Shown here piece by piece: positions 15,736 to 23,279 of a stretch of 28,774 nt of DNA (positions within the stretch are counted from its first letter, which is position 1; each line of letters begins with the position of its first letter). The stretch is taken from the NCBI GenBank assembly GCA_946887345.1, contig CAMPKR010000001.1, forward strand, positions 1 to 28,774, in the 5' to 3' direction. The position numbers and the translations under genes were made by a program. The notes below the pieces were generated by a model. The model did not search any database. It was not told the origin of the DNA and worked only from the letters and a program-made list of their open reading frames with translations. Source of the DNA: an uncultured Bacteroidota bacterium (GTDB lineage Bacteria; Bacteroidota; Bacteroidia; Chitinophagales; Chitinophagaceae).

Positions 15736-16473
15736 ATGTGGAAGAGAGTTTTGTGGTTGCCCGTATGCGCGTTTGTGGTAATGGTGGCTTGTAAGCACAA
15801 ATCAAATTTGCCCGCGCCGGTGGCCAATAATAATACCGGCAATGGTAATAATAATGGCAATGGGCAAGACACCACCACTAACCCGGTAGATACCAGTATC
15901 TGTTTTGAAAGGGATATACTGCCGATATTTCTTTCCAACTGTGCCAAGGGCGGTTGCCATGATGCCGCATCGCATGAGGAGGATTATATACTGGATAGTT
16001 ACCAGAATATAATAAACAGTGATGGCGGCGATGGTATAGAGCCGGGAGACGCCAACGACAGCGAAATATTTGAAGTTCTTATTGAGGATGATCAGGATAA
16101 AAGGATGCCGCAGTATCCGAATGCGCCGCTTACCCCGGCTCAGATAAATCTGATAAGGCGGTGGATAACTGAAGGAGCGCAGAACGGTACTAATTGTGTG
16201 AGTCTATGCGATACTAACAACTTCACCTATACGGAGGTAGCGCCTATTCTGCAGCAGAACTGTGTTGGTTGTCACAATTCTACTTTGGCTTCCGGAGGTG
16301 TAAACCTTAGTACTCACACAGGCGTGAATGTAGTGGCTCAGAGTGGGGAATTGATCGGAGCATTGAAACACCAGATGGGATTTGTGCCGATGCCCCAGGG
16401 CGCCGCGAAACTATCTGATTGTAAGATAAGGCAGGTGGAAAAGTGGGTACAGGCCGGGGCGCAGAACAATTGA
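15736..16473 (+). CDS. Lipoprotein with two cytochrome c-like heme domains
   Basis: Protein of 245 aa with a lipoprotein signal (lipobox ending at Cys19, MVAC). A low-complexity Asn/Gly/Thr spacer (30-50) is followed by two cytochrome c-like domains. The first has a CX4CH heme motif (C69 AKGG C74 H75) and candidate axial Met124 (RMPQYP). The second has classical CXXCH (C176 VG C179 H180) and candidate Met219 (VPMPQG). Extra cysteines at 56, 154, 158 and 229 may form disulfides. CX4CH motifs are less common than CXXCH but occur in Bacteroidota cytochromes. AAAGGACAGGA precedes the ATG. Likely an envelope electron carrier; its partners are the next three genes by position. The single heme-loading of domain 1 is inferred. 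Confidence 0.82.
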   Translation: MWKRVLWLPVCAFVVMVACKHKSNLPAPVANNNTGNGNNNGNGQDTTTNPVDTSICFERDILPIFLSNCAKGGCHDAASHEEDYILDSYQNIINSDGGDGIEPGDANDSEIFEVLIEDDQDKRMPQYPNAPLTPAQINLIRRWITEGAQNGTNCVSLCDTNNFTYTEVAPILQQNCVGCHNSTLASGGVNLSTHTGVNVVAQSGELIGALKHQMGFVPMPQGAAKLSDCKIRQVEKWVQAGAQNN

Positions 16474-16516
16474 GAAACTAAATAAATTTGGCAACAAGTT
16501 TGCGTATATTCACTAT

Positions 16517-16927
16517 ATGAAGTTGAAAAACAATAAAATAGGATCAGTCACTATCCTGGTAGCACTATTGGCGTTGGCCGGGTGCTATTATGATAAAGCT
16601 GATCAATTATACCCCGACCCGAACAATAATCCATCCACAGGCGGTAATACCTGTGATACTACCGCAATGAGCTATGCTTCGGTAATAAAGCCGATCATTA
16701 AGCAATACTGCACTGATCCGAACTGCCACTCGGGCAGCGGCACGGTCGGTAGCTACAATTTAACTACTTATGCAGGCCTAAAGCAAAGTATAGATAATAT
16801 GAGACTGCTGGGTGCCATTAACCATTCGTCGGGATATATAGCCATGCCGCAAGGTCTGCCCAAGCTCACTGACTGTAACATTAATAAAATAACAGCCTGG
16901 GTAAACCAGGGTGCATTGGATAATTAA
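16517..16927 (+). CDS. Single-domain cytochrome c-like lipoprotein
   Basis: Protein of 136 aa with a lipobox (LALAGC, Cys23), then an Asp/Asn/Pro-rich spacer and one cytochrome c-like domain. The heme motif is CX4CH (C65 TDPN C70 H71) with candidate axial Met110 in IAMPQG. Cys46 and Cys120 could pair. It closely resembles the second domain of the preceding lipoprotein (MPQG..KLTDC.I.K...WV..GA), pointing to duplication. It follows that gene by 43 nt and precedes the YceI gene by 4 nt, so it is likely the middle of an operon. A TAAATTTG, matching the -7 promoter element, lies at 16483-16490 but has no -33 partner at the right distance. Confidence 0.82.
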   Translation: MKLKNNKIGSVTILVALLALAGCYYDKADQLYPDPNNNPSTGGNTCDTTAMSYASVIKPIIKQYCTDPNCHSGSGTVGSYNLTTYAGLKQSIDNMRLLGAINHSSGYIAMPQGLPKLTDCNINKITAWVNQGALDN

Positions 16928-16931
16928 ATAA

Positions 16932-17489
16932 ATGAAGATTATGAAGAAGAGTATCATGATGATGACGACAGCGCTATTGCTTTGTAATGCTGTTTTTGCA
17001 CAAAAGTACATGACGCGCACAGGTAAGGTGTCTTTCTTTTCAGGCACACCTATTGAGAACATAGAGGCTTTCAACAATGAAACCGCCAGTGTGCTGGATT
17101 CAAAGGGAGGGGATATAGTATTCCAGGTGCCTATCAAGAGCTTTAAGTTTGAGAACGGCAAGATGCAGGAGCACTTTAATGAAAACTACATGGAAAGCGA
17201 CAAGTACCCGAAAGCTGAGTATAAGGGTAAGATCACTGATCTGAGCAAGGTGAACTTTGCTAAAGACGGTACTTATAATGTCAGCACCCGCGGTAAAATG
17301 ACCATACATGGTGTTACTAAGGACGTGAGTATTCCCGGAACAATTACAGTGAAAGGATCTGAGGCAACTATGAATTCAAAGTTCAGGGTAAAAACTGCTG
17401 ACTATGGAATAAAAATACCATCGGTTGTAGAGGGTAAAATTGCCAAAGAAATAGAAGTAACTGTAAACAGTGTTCTCAAACGCCAATAA
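16932..17489 (+). CDS. YceI family protein
   Basis: Protein of 185 aa with a signal peptide (MMMTTALLLCNAVFAQ). ATG 16941 is an alternative start three codons in. The mature protein shows the YceI barrel pattern: TGKVSFFSGTPIENIEAFN, MQEHFNENYMES, YPKAEYKGKI, RGKMTIHGVTKDVSIPG and DYGIKIPSVVEGKI. YceI proteins are secreted lipocalin-like carriers of isoprenoid-type lipids such as quinones. The 4-nt gap after the cytochrome lipoprotein and 19-nt gap before the DUF5777 barrel argue for one operon, suggesting a link to electron-transfer or quinone handling (inference). It is paralogous to the gene at 11020-11571. Confidence 0.9.
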   Translation: MKIMKKSIMMMTTALLLCNAVFAQKYMTRTGKVSFFSGTPIENIEAFNNETASVLDSKGGDIVFQVPIKSFKFENGKMQEHFNENYMESDKYPKAEYKGKITDLSKVNFAKDGTYNVSTRGKMTIHGVTKDVSIPGTITVKGSEATMNSKFRVKTADYGIKIPSVVEGKIAKEIEVTVNSVLKRQ

Positions 17490-17508
17490 AATACCCAACA
17501 CACACAAT

Positions 17509-18447
17509 ATGAGCGTCAGAAAATTTATAACGCTCGGGGGACTCATGCTGGCAATAGCCACGGGAGCCGCCGCACAAACTGACAGTACCGGTTCAGACGA
17601 TCTGATGAAGATGCTTGATGACGGTTCTGAAAACAAAAAGGAGTATACCACTTCCACCTTCAAAGCTACGCGCATCATTAATGGCCATAGCATTGAGAAC
17701 ATGGGTAAAGGTGTGCTTGACTTCCGCATCCTGCACCGATTTGGTGCACTGAATCAGGGACTGAACAATTTCTTCGGCCTGGACAATGCGGTTACCAAAC
17801 TGGCATTCGACTATGGAGTGACTGATTGGCTGATGGTGGGGCTTGCACGCGGTACCTTTGAAAAAGAATACGACGGTTTCATCAAAGCGAAGATACTTCG
17901 CCAGCGCCATGGAAAGGGTTTGCCCTTCAGCCTCAGCTATGTGGGGGCTATGTCGATACAGTCAATGAAGATGGCCGTGCCGCCAGGAACTGAGTATTAT
18001 TTCAGCAATCGTTGCTATTATGTCAATCAATTATTGATCGCGCGCAAGTTCAGTAACTGGCTCTCACTGCAGTTAATGCCTACACATATTCATTACAACC
18101 TCGTTCCTACTACGGCAGAACCCAATGACCTGGTAGCCATAGGCATCGGAGGCCGTGTAAAGTTGAATAACCGCCTCGCGTTAACAGGGGAGTACTTCTA
18201 CCGCGTACCCGGAACTATGCTGAATGGATATAAAAACTGTTTATCAGTGGGCCTTGATATTGAGACAGGTGGCCACGTATTCCAGCTATTGTTCTCAAAC
18301 TCAACGACTTTGACAGAGCGCAGCTTCATAGGGCAAACTGCCGGTGACTGGGGTAAAGGTGATATACATTTTGGATTCAATATCTCCCGCGTCTTCACAA
18401 TTGTTAAGCCTAAAGGGTTTGAGAATTCCAGGAATAAAATATATTAG
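17509..18447 (+). CDS. DUF5777 family outer-membrane beta-barrel protein
   Basis: Protein of 312 aa starting at ATG 17509, which gives a signal peptide (FITLGGLMLAIATGAAAQ); the frame extends 13 codons upstream into the YceI gene without support. The mature part contains TFKATRIINGHSIENMGKGVLDFRILHRFG, typical of Bacteroidota DUF5777 barrels, then alternating strands ending in HFGFNISRVF. Function is unknown; an outer-membrane barrel is expected. It follows the YceI gene by 19 nt and a strong terminator lies after it, so it closes the cytochrome/YceI operon. The DUF number is from recall of the family pattern. Confidence 0.8.
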   Translation: MSVRKFITLGGLMLAIATGAAAQTDSTGSDDLMKMLDDGSENKKEYTTSTFKATRIINGHSIENMGKGVLDFRILHRFGALNQGLNNFFGLDNAVTKLAFDYGVTDWLMVGLARGTFEKEYDGFIKAKILRQRHGKGLPFSLSYVGAMSIQSMKMAVPPGTEYYFSNRCYYVNQLLIARKFSNWLSLQLMPTHIHYNLVPTTAEPNDLVAIGIGGRVKLNNRLALTGEYFYRVPGTMLNGYKNCLSVGLDIETGGHVFQLLFSNSTTLTERSFIGQTAGDWGKGDIHFGFNISRVFTIVKPKGFENSRNKIY

Positions 18448-18504
18448 GTTTATCCGGTAAAAAACCTATTTTTATCCGGGGTAAATTTTCATAAGGTGTA
18501 AATG

Positions 18505-18540
18505 GAGCTTAGCATAACAACTAAGCTCTTTTACTTTTTT
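18505..18540 (+). terminator. Rho-independent terminator of the cytochrome/YceI/DUF5777 operon
   Basis: GAGCTTAG (18505-18512) and CTAAGCTC (18521-18528) form a perfect 8-bp stem with an 8-nt loop, followed by TTTTACTTTTTT (18529-18540). It lies ~60 nt after the DUF5777 stop. Confidence 0.88.
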
Positions 18541-18554
18541 AGGAGAGTTAGCAA

Positions 18555-18586
18555 GGACAAAAATAAAGGGCGCGAATGGCGCCCTT
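18555..18586 (-). terminator. Terminator of mdh
   Basis: AAGGGCGC (18566-18573) and GCGCCCTT (18579-18586) form a perfect 8-bp stem with a 5-nt loop. On the minus strand it is followed by TATTTTTG, a T-rich run. It lies 27 nt past the mdh stop, back to back with the + strand terminator. Confidence 0.85.
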
Positions 18587-18612
18587 CGTAAATATTGCTT
18601 GCTGGTTGCAGC

Positions 18613-19551
18613 TTAGTGAGTCACCAGGGTATCCAGTACCTGGTTCATACTGCGCACGGCTTCTGCAGACTTATTGAAAGCCTCCTGCTCTTCAGCGTTC
18701 AGCTTGTAGTCTACTATTTTTTCCCAGCCGTTGCGGCCTATCACCACCGGCACACCCAGGCAGATATCGTTTTGGCCATATTCACCTTCCAGTGATACGC
18801 AGCACGGGAATACTTTCTTCTCATCACGAATGATGCTTTCTACCAATGCAGCTCCCGCAGCACCAGGTGCATACCATGCTGAAGTACCGAGCAGCTTGGT
18901 AAGGGTTGCACCACCTACCATGGTGTCAGCAGCTACCTGCTTCAGCTGGTCCTGGCTTAGTGTGTTAGATACCGGCATGCCGTTCAGTGAAGCCAGCCGG
19001 GTAAGAGGTATCATTGTAGTGTCTCCGTGACCACCTATCACTGTAGCGTGCAGATCGTTTGGAGAGCAGTTCAGCGCTTGTTGCAGGTAGCATTTAAAGC
19101 GAGCGCTATCTAGTATACCGCCCATACCTATTACGCGGTGTTTGTCCAGTCCTGTAGACTTCAGGGTCAGGTAGGTCATCGTATCCATAGGATTAGATAT
19201 TACCACGATGATCGCATTAGGTGAATGTTGCAGCAGGTTCTTGCTTACCTCTTCCACTATGCGGGCATTGGTGCCTATCAGTTCTTCACGAGTCATACCC
19301 GGTTTGCGGGGAATGCCTGAAGTGATAACCACCACATCCGAGTTAGCAGTTTTGCTATAGTCATTAGTTACGCCGATCACCCGGGTATCAAAACCCAGCA
19401 GTGAAGCTGTCTGTGTAATATCAAGCGCTTTACCTTCTGCAAAACCCTCCTTTATGTCTACTAATACTAGTTCTTCTACCAGTTCTTTGCGGGCGATATT
19501 GTCGGCACAGGTTGCACCTACAGCGCCGGCACCCACTACAGTTACTTTCAT
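18613..19551 (-). CDS. mdh: Malate dehydrogenase
   Basis: NAD-dependent malate dehydrogenase of 312 aa, of the LDH-like type, converting malate and oxaloacetate in the TCA cycle. Visible features: Rossmann GAGAVGAT (7-14), Asp32 selecting NAD over NADP, the substrate loop GIPRKPGMTREEL with Arg82 and Arg88 (arginine at the specificity site marks malate rather than lactate), NPMD around 120, Arg151, and catalytic His175 in GGHGDTT. Length is normal and all catalytic residues are present. It is monocistronic, with a good promoter at 19597-19628 and a terminator just downstream. Confidence 0.97.
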   Translation of the reverse strand: MKVTVVGAGAVGATCADNIARKELVEELVLVDIKEGFAEGKALDITQTASLLGFDTRVIGVTNDYSKTANSDVVVITSGIPRKPGMTREELIGTNARIVEEVSKNLLQHSPNAIIVVISNPMDTMTYLTLKSTGLDKHRVIGMGGILDSARFKCYLQQALNCSPNDLHATVIGGHGDTTMIPLTRLASLNGMPVSNTLSQDQLKQVAADTMVGGATLTKLLGTSAWYAPGAAGAALVESIIRDEKKVFPCCVSLEGEYGQNDICLGVPVVIGRNGWEKIVDYKLNAEEQEAFNKSAEAVRSMNQVLDTLVTH

Positions 19552-19596
19552 TTATTTATTTATTTACTTTTTGGGGTGATTAATTATTTAATGGCG

Positions 19597-19628
19597 CAAA
19601 TATAGCCAACCATAACATTGGCAGCAAA
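19597..19628 (-). promoter_or_regulatory. Bacteroidota-type promoter of mdh
   Basis: On the minus strand TTTG (complement of CAAA 19625-19628), 20 nt, then TATATTTG (complement of 19597-19604), a full match to the -33 TTTG / -7 TAnnTTTG pattern of Bacteroidota. It lies 46 nt upstream of the mdh ATG. This is the best promoter seen in the window. Confidence 0.75.
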
Positions 19629-19753
19629 TCAATATATACAGCCCGTAAATGTCCGGAATTCAGCATCCTCACCGGATACCTTTATACTAAAAACAAATAT
19701 AATAAAATGCTCTTCATTAGTTATTAGTTACTATATTAGTGTCAGACAACTAG

Positions 19754-21202
19754 ATGAGTCCCCTCTTACCAGCCAAATGGCGAAAACTACTTCTGCTTTG
19801 TTTGGTCCTGCCCTTTAATGCGGGGGCTGCAGGACCTGACACCTTGCAGTTACGTAATGCGCCAACACTTCATGATGCATTTGCAAAAGGCCAGGTCAAT
19901 GGCAGATTCCGGTATTTTTTCATGAATACCATAAATAAGGGCGACCTCAAGGATTTTTATGCCAATGCAGCCGGCGGCTACTTAAGATATTCTACTAAAC
20001 CATTCCATCGCCTTCAGGTTGCTATAGGGGCCTCATTTACTTATAATGTATTGTCAACCGATTTTACCCAAACGGATGCAACCACCGGAGCGGGCAGCCG
20101 TTATGAAATCACCTTGTTTGATATCACCTCGCCAACCAACAGGTTTAATATCGCCCGCCTGGACGAATGTCAGCTGAAATACTTTCTCGGAAATTCAATT
20201 GATACCAACGCCGGCAGTGGGAGCATTACAATCGGTAAGCAGTTTCTTAATACACCATTCATGAATGAACAGGACGGCCGGATGCATCCCAGTTCTTTTG
20301 ATGGTTTGTGGCTCAGCTTCCGGCGCAGATACTGGCAGGTAGATGCCGGGTGGATATGGGGAGTATCACCACGGGGTACTCCAAACTGGTATTCTACGGG
20401 TCAGTCTGTCGGTATATATGGTGGAGGTGCAAATCCCGATGGAAGTAGGGGCAATTACCGCAACAATGTGCAGACAAAAGGTGTCGCGGTGCTCGGACTC
20501 AGTTATACAAAGGACGATTATTCATTCAGGTTATGGGAATACCTCGTCCAAAATGTGCTGAATATCGGTATGGCAGAGGCTTCCTATACGAAGAGAACGG
20601 GTAAAGCCGCGTTCACTCCCGGGCTGATGATTATCCGTGAAGATGCTGTAGGATCCGGCGGTAATGCAGACCGGTCCAAGGTGTACATCAATCCGGGGGC
20701 AGGTTGCTGGGTGGCCAGTGGCCGCCTTGAGTTGCACGATGCACAAGAGATAAGCAATGGCTGGACAACATCTCTGAATTACACACGCATTGCGGGAAAT
20801 AGCAGGTTCCAGATGCCGAGGGAATGGGGACGAGAGCCCTTTTATACGTTTATACCGAGGGAGAGAAATGAAGGAACAGGTGATGTGCATGCAGTTACGG
20901 TAAATGCCGGTTGCGGTCTATTTAAAACGAAGATACCCGGAAGACTGGGTGTGCTGGCGGCTATAGGGTATTATGACATGCCTGAGGTAAACGACTATAG
21001 GAACAGTAAGTACGGAACACTGTCTTATGCGCATTTCCATACCCGGATTCAGTACGTATTCGCAAAGTCGCTCAGTGGTTTAAGAGCCGAGCTGTTGTAT
21101 GGCTACAAGAAAAAGCTGGGAAATGACTACGGAAATTTAAGATACGTAATCAACAGGGTAGATATGTCTTTGATCAACTTGATCGTCAATTACGACTTTT
21201 AA
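19754..21202 (+). CDS. OprD-like outer-membrane porin
   Basis: Protein of 482 aa with an N-terminal signal (KLLLLCLVLPFNAGAA). The mature part begins AFAKGQVNGRFRYFFMNT, followed by repeated amphipathic strands, and contains FMNEQDGRMHPSSFDGLWLSF, resembling the conserved core of OprD-family porins. The last residue is Phe (IVNYDF), as in typical outer-membrane barrels recognised by BAM. Substrate cannot be told. It is divergent from mdh. Its stop codon overlaps the stop of a convergent small ORF on the other strand (shared TTAA at 21199-21202). No promoter could be assigned with confidence in the ~200-nt divergent gap. Confidence 0.75.
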   Translation: MSPLLPAKWRKLLLLCLVLPFNAGAAGPDTLQLRNAPTLHDAFAKGQVNGRFRYFFMNTINKGDLKDFYANAAGGYLRYSTKPFHRLQVAIGASFTYNVLSTDFTQTDATTGAGSRYEITLFDITSPTNRFNIARLDECQLKYFLGNSIDTNAGSGSITIGKQFLNTPFMNEQDGRMHPSSFDGLWLSFRRRYWQVDAGWIWGVSPRGTPNWYSTGQSVGIYGGGANPDGSRGNYRNNVQTKGVAVLGLSYTKDDYSFRLWEYLVQNVLNIGMAEASYTKRTGKAAFTPGLMIIREDAVGSGGNADRSKVYINPGAGCWVASGRLELHDAQEISNGWTTSLNYTRIAGNSRFQMPREWGREPFYTFIPRERNEGTGDVHAVTVNAGCGLFKTKIPGRLGVLAAIGYYDMPEVNDYRNSKYGTLSYAHFHTRIQYVFAKSLSGLRAELLYGYKKKLGNDYGNLRYVINRVDMSLINLIVNYDF

Positions 21203-21366
21203 GCGCTTCTTTTCTTAAGGCTGGTGTATTTGTATTCTATCTTTCTGCCGGTTACTTTAAAATCTACTTCTACCAGTTCGCCTTTGTGTTTGCCGGTATT
21301 GTGTATATAAGTCATGAAGGTGCCTATTACAGGACGGCCTTTTATGTTGTTAGCAGGAGTATTCAT
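21199..21366 (-). CDS. Small basic protein A (55 aa), paralogous to the next small ORF
   Basis: Unrecognised. A 55-residue ORF with 14 Lys/Arg, opening MNTPANNIKGRPVIGTFMTY and closing GRKIEYKYTSLKKRSA. Its middle KHKGELVEVDFKVTGRKIEY aligns with LKGELVDVEITKINGRVSY of the 46-aa ORF upstream on the same strand: KGELV[ED]V is identical or conservative, then a GR turn and a YxY-like strand. The conservation of hydrophobic and charged positions between two neighbouring ORFs supports real coding. No signal peptide, membrane segment or metal motif is seen; two beta-strands after a short helix are plausible. Its stop overlaps that of the convergent porin gene. No Shine-Dalgarno site is seen. Confidence 0.68.
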   Translation of the reverse strand: MNTPANNIKGRPVIGTFMTYIHNTGKHKGELVEVDFKVTGRKIEYKYTSLKKRSA

Positions 21367-21478
21367 GTTTTGTGTTTGTTATTTGGGGTACTAAAGATGA
21401 CTTGATAAAAGCACATAAAGAAATGCGATAAGCCGTTTTAACAAATGCTTGTCTATTGATTAACAAGCCTGTTAAAGC

Positions 21479-21619
21479 TTAGACCACTTTTTTGTAAGTG
21501 TAGCTCACGCGACCGTTGATCTTAGTGATCTCCACATCTACTAATTCACCTTTAAGAGGGCTGTGTCTCTTTATGAAAGCGGCTACATCGTGCAGGAATT
21601 GGCGGAAATTGAATTTCAT
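21479..21619 (-). CDS. Small basic protein B (46 aa), paralogous to protein A
   Basis: Unrecognised. A 46-residue ORF opening MKFNFRQFLHDVAAFIKRH, probably an amphipathic helix, then the shared block LKGELVDVEITKINGRVSY and the end TYKKVV. It lies 112 nt upstream of small ORF A on the same strand; between them is a weak hairpin GCTTGT/ACAAGC (21447-21468) without a clear T tract. The two ORFs are similar over their C-terminal ~28 residues, so they look like a tandem duplication. It is divergent from the beta-CASP nuclease gene, with a GTTAACCAA dyad between. A nucleic-acid or ribosome-related role is conceivable from basicity alone but unproven. Confidence 0.65.
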   Translation of the reverse strand: MKFNFRQFLHDVAAFIKRHSPLKGELVDVEITKINGRVSYTYKKVV

Positions 21620-21707
21620 GGTCTTCAGAGTTTGTTACTAAAAACAAATTTCCCGAAAAGGGTCAATATATTGAAATTATTAACACTGTTTAACTGTTGA
21701 TTTGCAA

Positions 21708-21730
21708 TTGGTTAACCACCCGTTAACCAA
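21708..21730. promoter_or_regulatory. Perfect inverted repeat TTGGTTAAC-N5-GTTAACCAA, candidate operator
   Basis: Nine-base arms at 21708-21716 and 21722-21730 around CACCC. The site lies in the divergent gap between small ORF B (start 21619) and the beta-CASP gene (start 21821). The arm sequence recurs in the 10245-10290 repeats upstream of the adhesin. It lacks a T tract and sits far from any gene end, so a protein-binding site is more likely than a terminator. Regulator unknown. Confidence 0.5.
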
Positions 21731-21820
21731 AAAATGACAATGCTTACGGAGTTAATCATAGTAGTAATATGCTTGTACTATAGGCCTTTTTTTTACAGGC
21801 ACTAAGCTTAATTTTAGCCC

Positions 21821-23233
21821 ATGAAGATATCCTTCCACGGCGCTGCGCGCACAGTAACAGGTTCTAAGCATTTACTGCATCTCGCTTCAGGTAAAAAGAT
21901 ATTGCTTGACTGCGGTATGTTCCAGGGTATGGGTAAAGATACCGGCAGGCTCAATTCTGAATGGGGCTTTGAACCGTCTGACGTAAGTCACGTTATTCTC
22001 TCGCATGCACATATAGATCATATTGGTTTGTTGCCTAAACTGGTGAAGGATGGATACAACGGCAAGATATTTTGTACCCCGGCCACAGCCAGTCTTGCTA
22101 AGCTGTTATTGTTAGACTCTGCGCACATACAGGAGGCCGACATCAGATATGTGAACAAGCAACGGAAAAAGGAAAACAGACCGCCTGTTGAAGTGCTTTA
22201 CACCGAGGAAGATGCTATGAATGTGTTCCCATTGTTTGAGACTATCCCATACAATGAGCATTTCAGGATAACCGAAGGAGTAGAGCTAATGTATACAGAC
22301 TGTGGACACATTCTGGGCAGCGCGGCTGTCAACCTGAAGATCAGGGAGAATAAAAAGGAGATTCGTCTCACATTTAGCGGCGACATTGGCAGGTACCGGG
22401 ATATGCTGTTGAAATCGCCGCAGGAATTTCCTCAGGCAGATTATATAATTATGGAATCTACCTATGGCAATAAACTGCACGAACTGGTAACAGAAGCTGT
22501 AGATAAACTGCTTCACACAATAGAGGAAACCTGCCTACAGAGCAAAGGCAAACTGATAATTCCTTCCTTCAGCCTCGGCCGGACGCAGGAAATTTTATAT
22601 TTGCTCAACAGGTTAGAGTTGGAAAGACGCTTACCCAAGCTTAATTACTACGTAGACAGTCCGCTCTCTGTAAAGATTACCCATGTAGTAAAGAAATACC
22701 CGGATCATTTTAACGGTAACGTGCAGAACCTGTTGCGGATAGATGAAGACGTTTTCCAGTTCCAGGGGTTGAAGTACATAGAAACAGTTGAAGAGTCTAT
22801 GGCGCTTAATGAAACGAGGGAACCATGTGTAATTATTTCAGCCTCCGGCATGGCCGAAGCCGGCAGGGTAAAACATCACATAGCACATAACATTAGCGAT
22901 GGCCGCAATACTATTTTATTTACCGGCTACTGCGAACCCAATTCTTTAGGGGGCAAGCTGAAAAAGCTGCCTTCTGATGTTAAGATATTCGGTATGACTC
23001 ATATTGTTAAAGCCGCGGTAACCGAGATATCCAGCCTTAGTGCACATGGGGATTATGAGGACATGAGTCAGTGGCTGGCTTGTCAGGATCCGCGTGCAGT
23101 AAAGAAAATTTTCCTGGTGCATGGCGAGTACGATGTGCAGCTCGCCTTTCGGCAAAGGCTTATTCGCAAAGGCTTCGTAGACGTAGAGGTACCCGCGCTG
23201 CACCAGGAAATAGGATTGGGTAAAATGGAATAA
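21821..23233 (+). CDS. MBL-fold/beta-CASP RNA-processing type exonuclease
   Basis: Metallo-beta-lactamase nuclease of 470 aa (YSH1/CPSF73-like). The metal ligands are complete: H62-A-H64-I-D66-H67, H163 in DCGHILGS, D188 in FSGDIG, and the beta-CASP elements ESTYGN, PSFSLGRTQE, ISASGMAEAGR, LSAHGDY and LVHGEYD. Such enzymes are zinc-dependent RNases or mRNA 3'-end/degradation factors; the exact substrate in Bacteroidota is not settled. It is complete, cytoplasmic (no signal) and apparently monocistronic, followed by a perfect 20-nt palindrome. It is a distant relative of the truncated exonuclease at the left edge, but the context differs. Confidence 0.92.
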   Translation: MKISFHGAARTVTGSKHLLHLASGKKILLDCGMFQGMGKDTGRLNSEWGFEPSDVSHVILSHAHIDHIGLLPKLVKDGYNGKIFCTPATASLAKLLLLDSAHIQEADIRYVNKQRKKENRPPVEVLYTEEDAMNVFPLFETIPYNEHFRITEGVELMYTDCGHILGSAAVNLKIRENKKEIRLTFSGDIGRYRDMLLKSPQEFPQADYIIMESTYGNKLHELVTEAVDKLLHTIEETCLQSKGKLIIPSFSLGRTQEILYLLNRLELERRLPKLNYYVDSPLSVKITHVVKKYPDHFNGNVQNLLRIDEDVFQFQGLKYIETVEESMALNETREPCVIISASGMAEAGRVKHHIAHNISDGRNTILFTGYCEPNSLGGKLKKLPSDVKIFGMTHIVKAAVTEISSLSAHGDYEDMSQWLACQDPRAVKKIFLVHGEYDVQLAFRQRLIRKGFVDVEVPALHQEIGLGKME

Positions 23234-23257
23234 AAAAGGGGCAACAATTGTTGCCCC
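23231..23257. terminator. Perfect 20-nt palindromic terminator between convergent genes
   Basis: GGGGCAACAA (23238-23247) is directly followed by its reverse complement TTGTTGCCCC (23248-23257). On the minus strand it is followed by TTTTTTA (23231-23237), giving metK a textbook terminator; on the + strand, ATTCATTTT follows, a weaker tract for the beta-CASP gene. Confidence 0.85.
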
Positions 23258-23279
23258 ATTCATTTTATGATCTTGTTAC

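Noticed and set aside
16483..16490. TAAATTTG as a promoter for the second cytochrome gene
   Set aside because: No TTG lies ~20 nt upstream of it, and the gene is only 43 nt after its upstream neighbour, so co-transcription is likelier.
21447..21468. GCTTGT/ACAAGC hairpin as terminator of small ORF B
   Set aside because: Six base pairs with a 10-nt loop and no clear T tract; it may be chance in AT-rich DNA.
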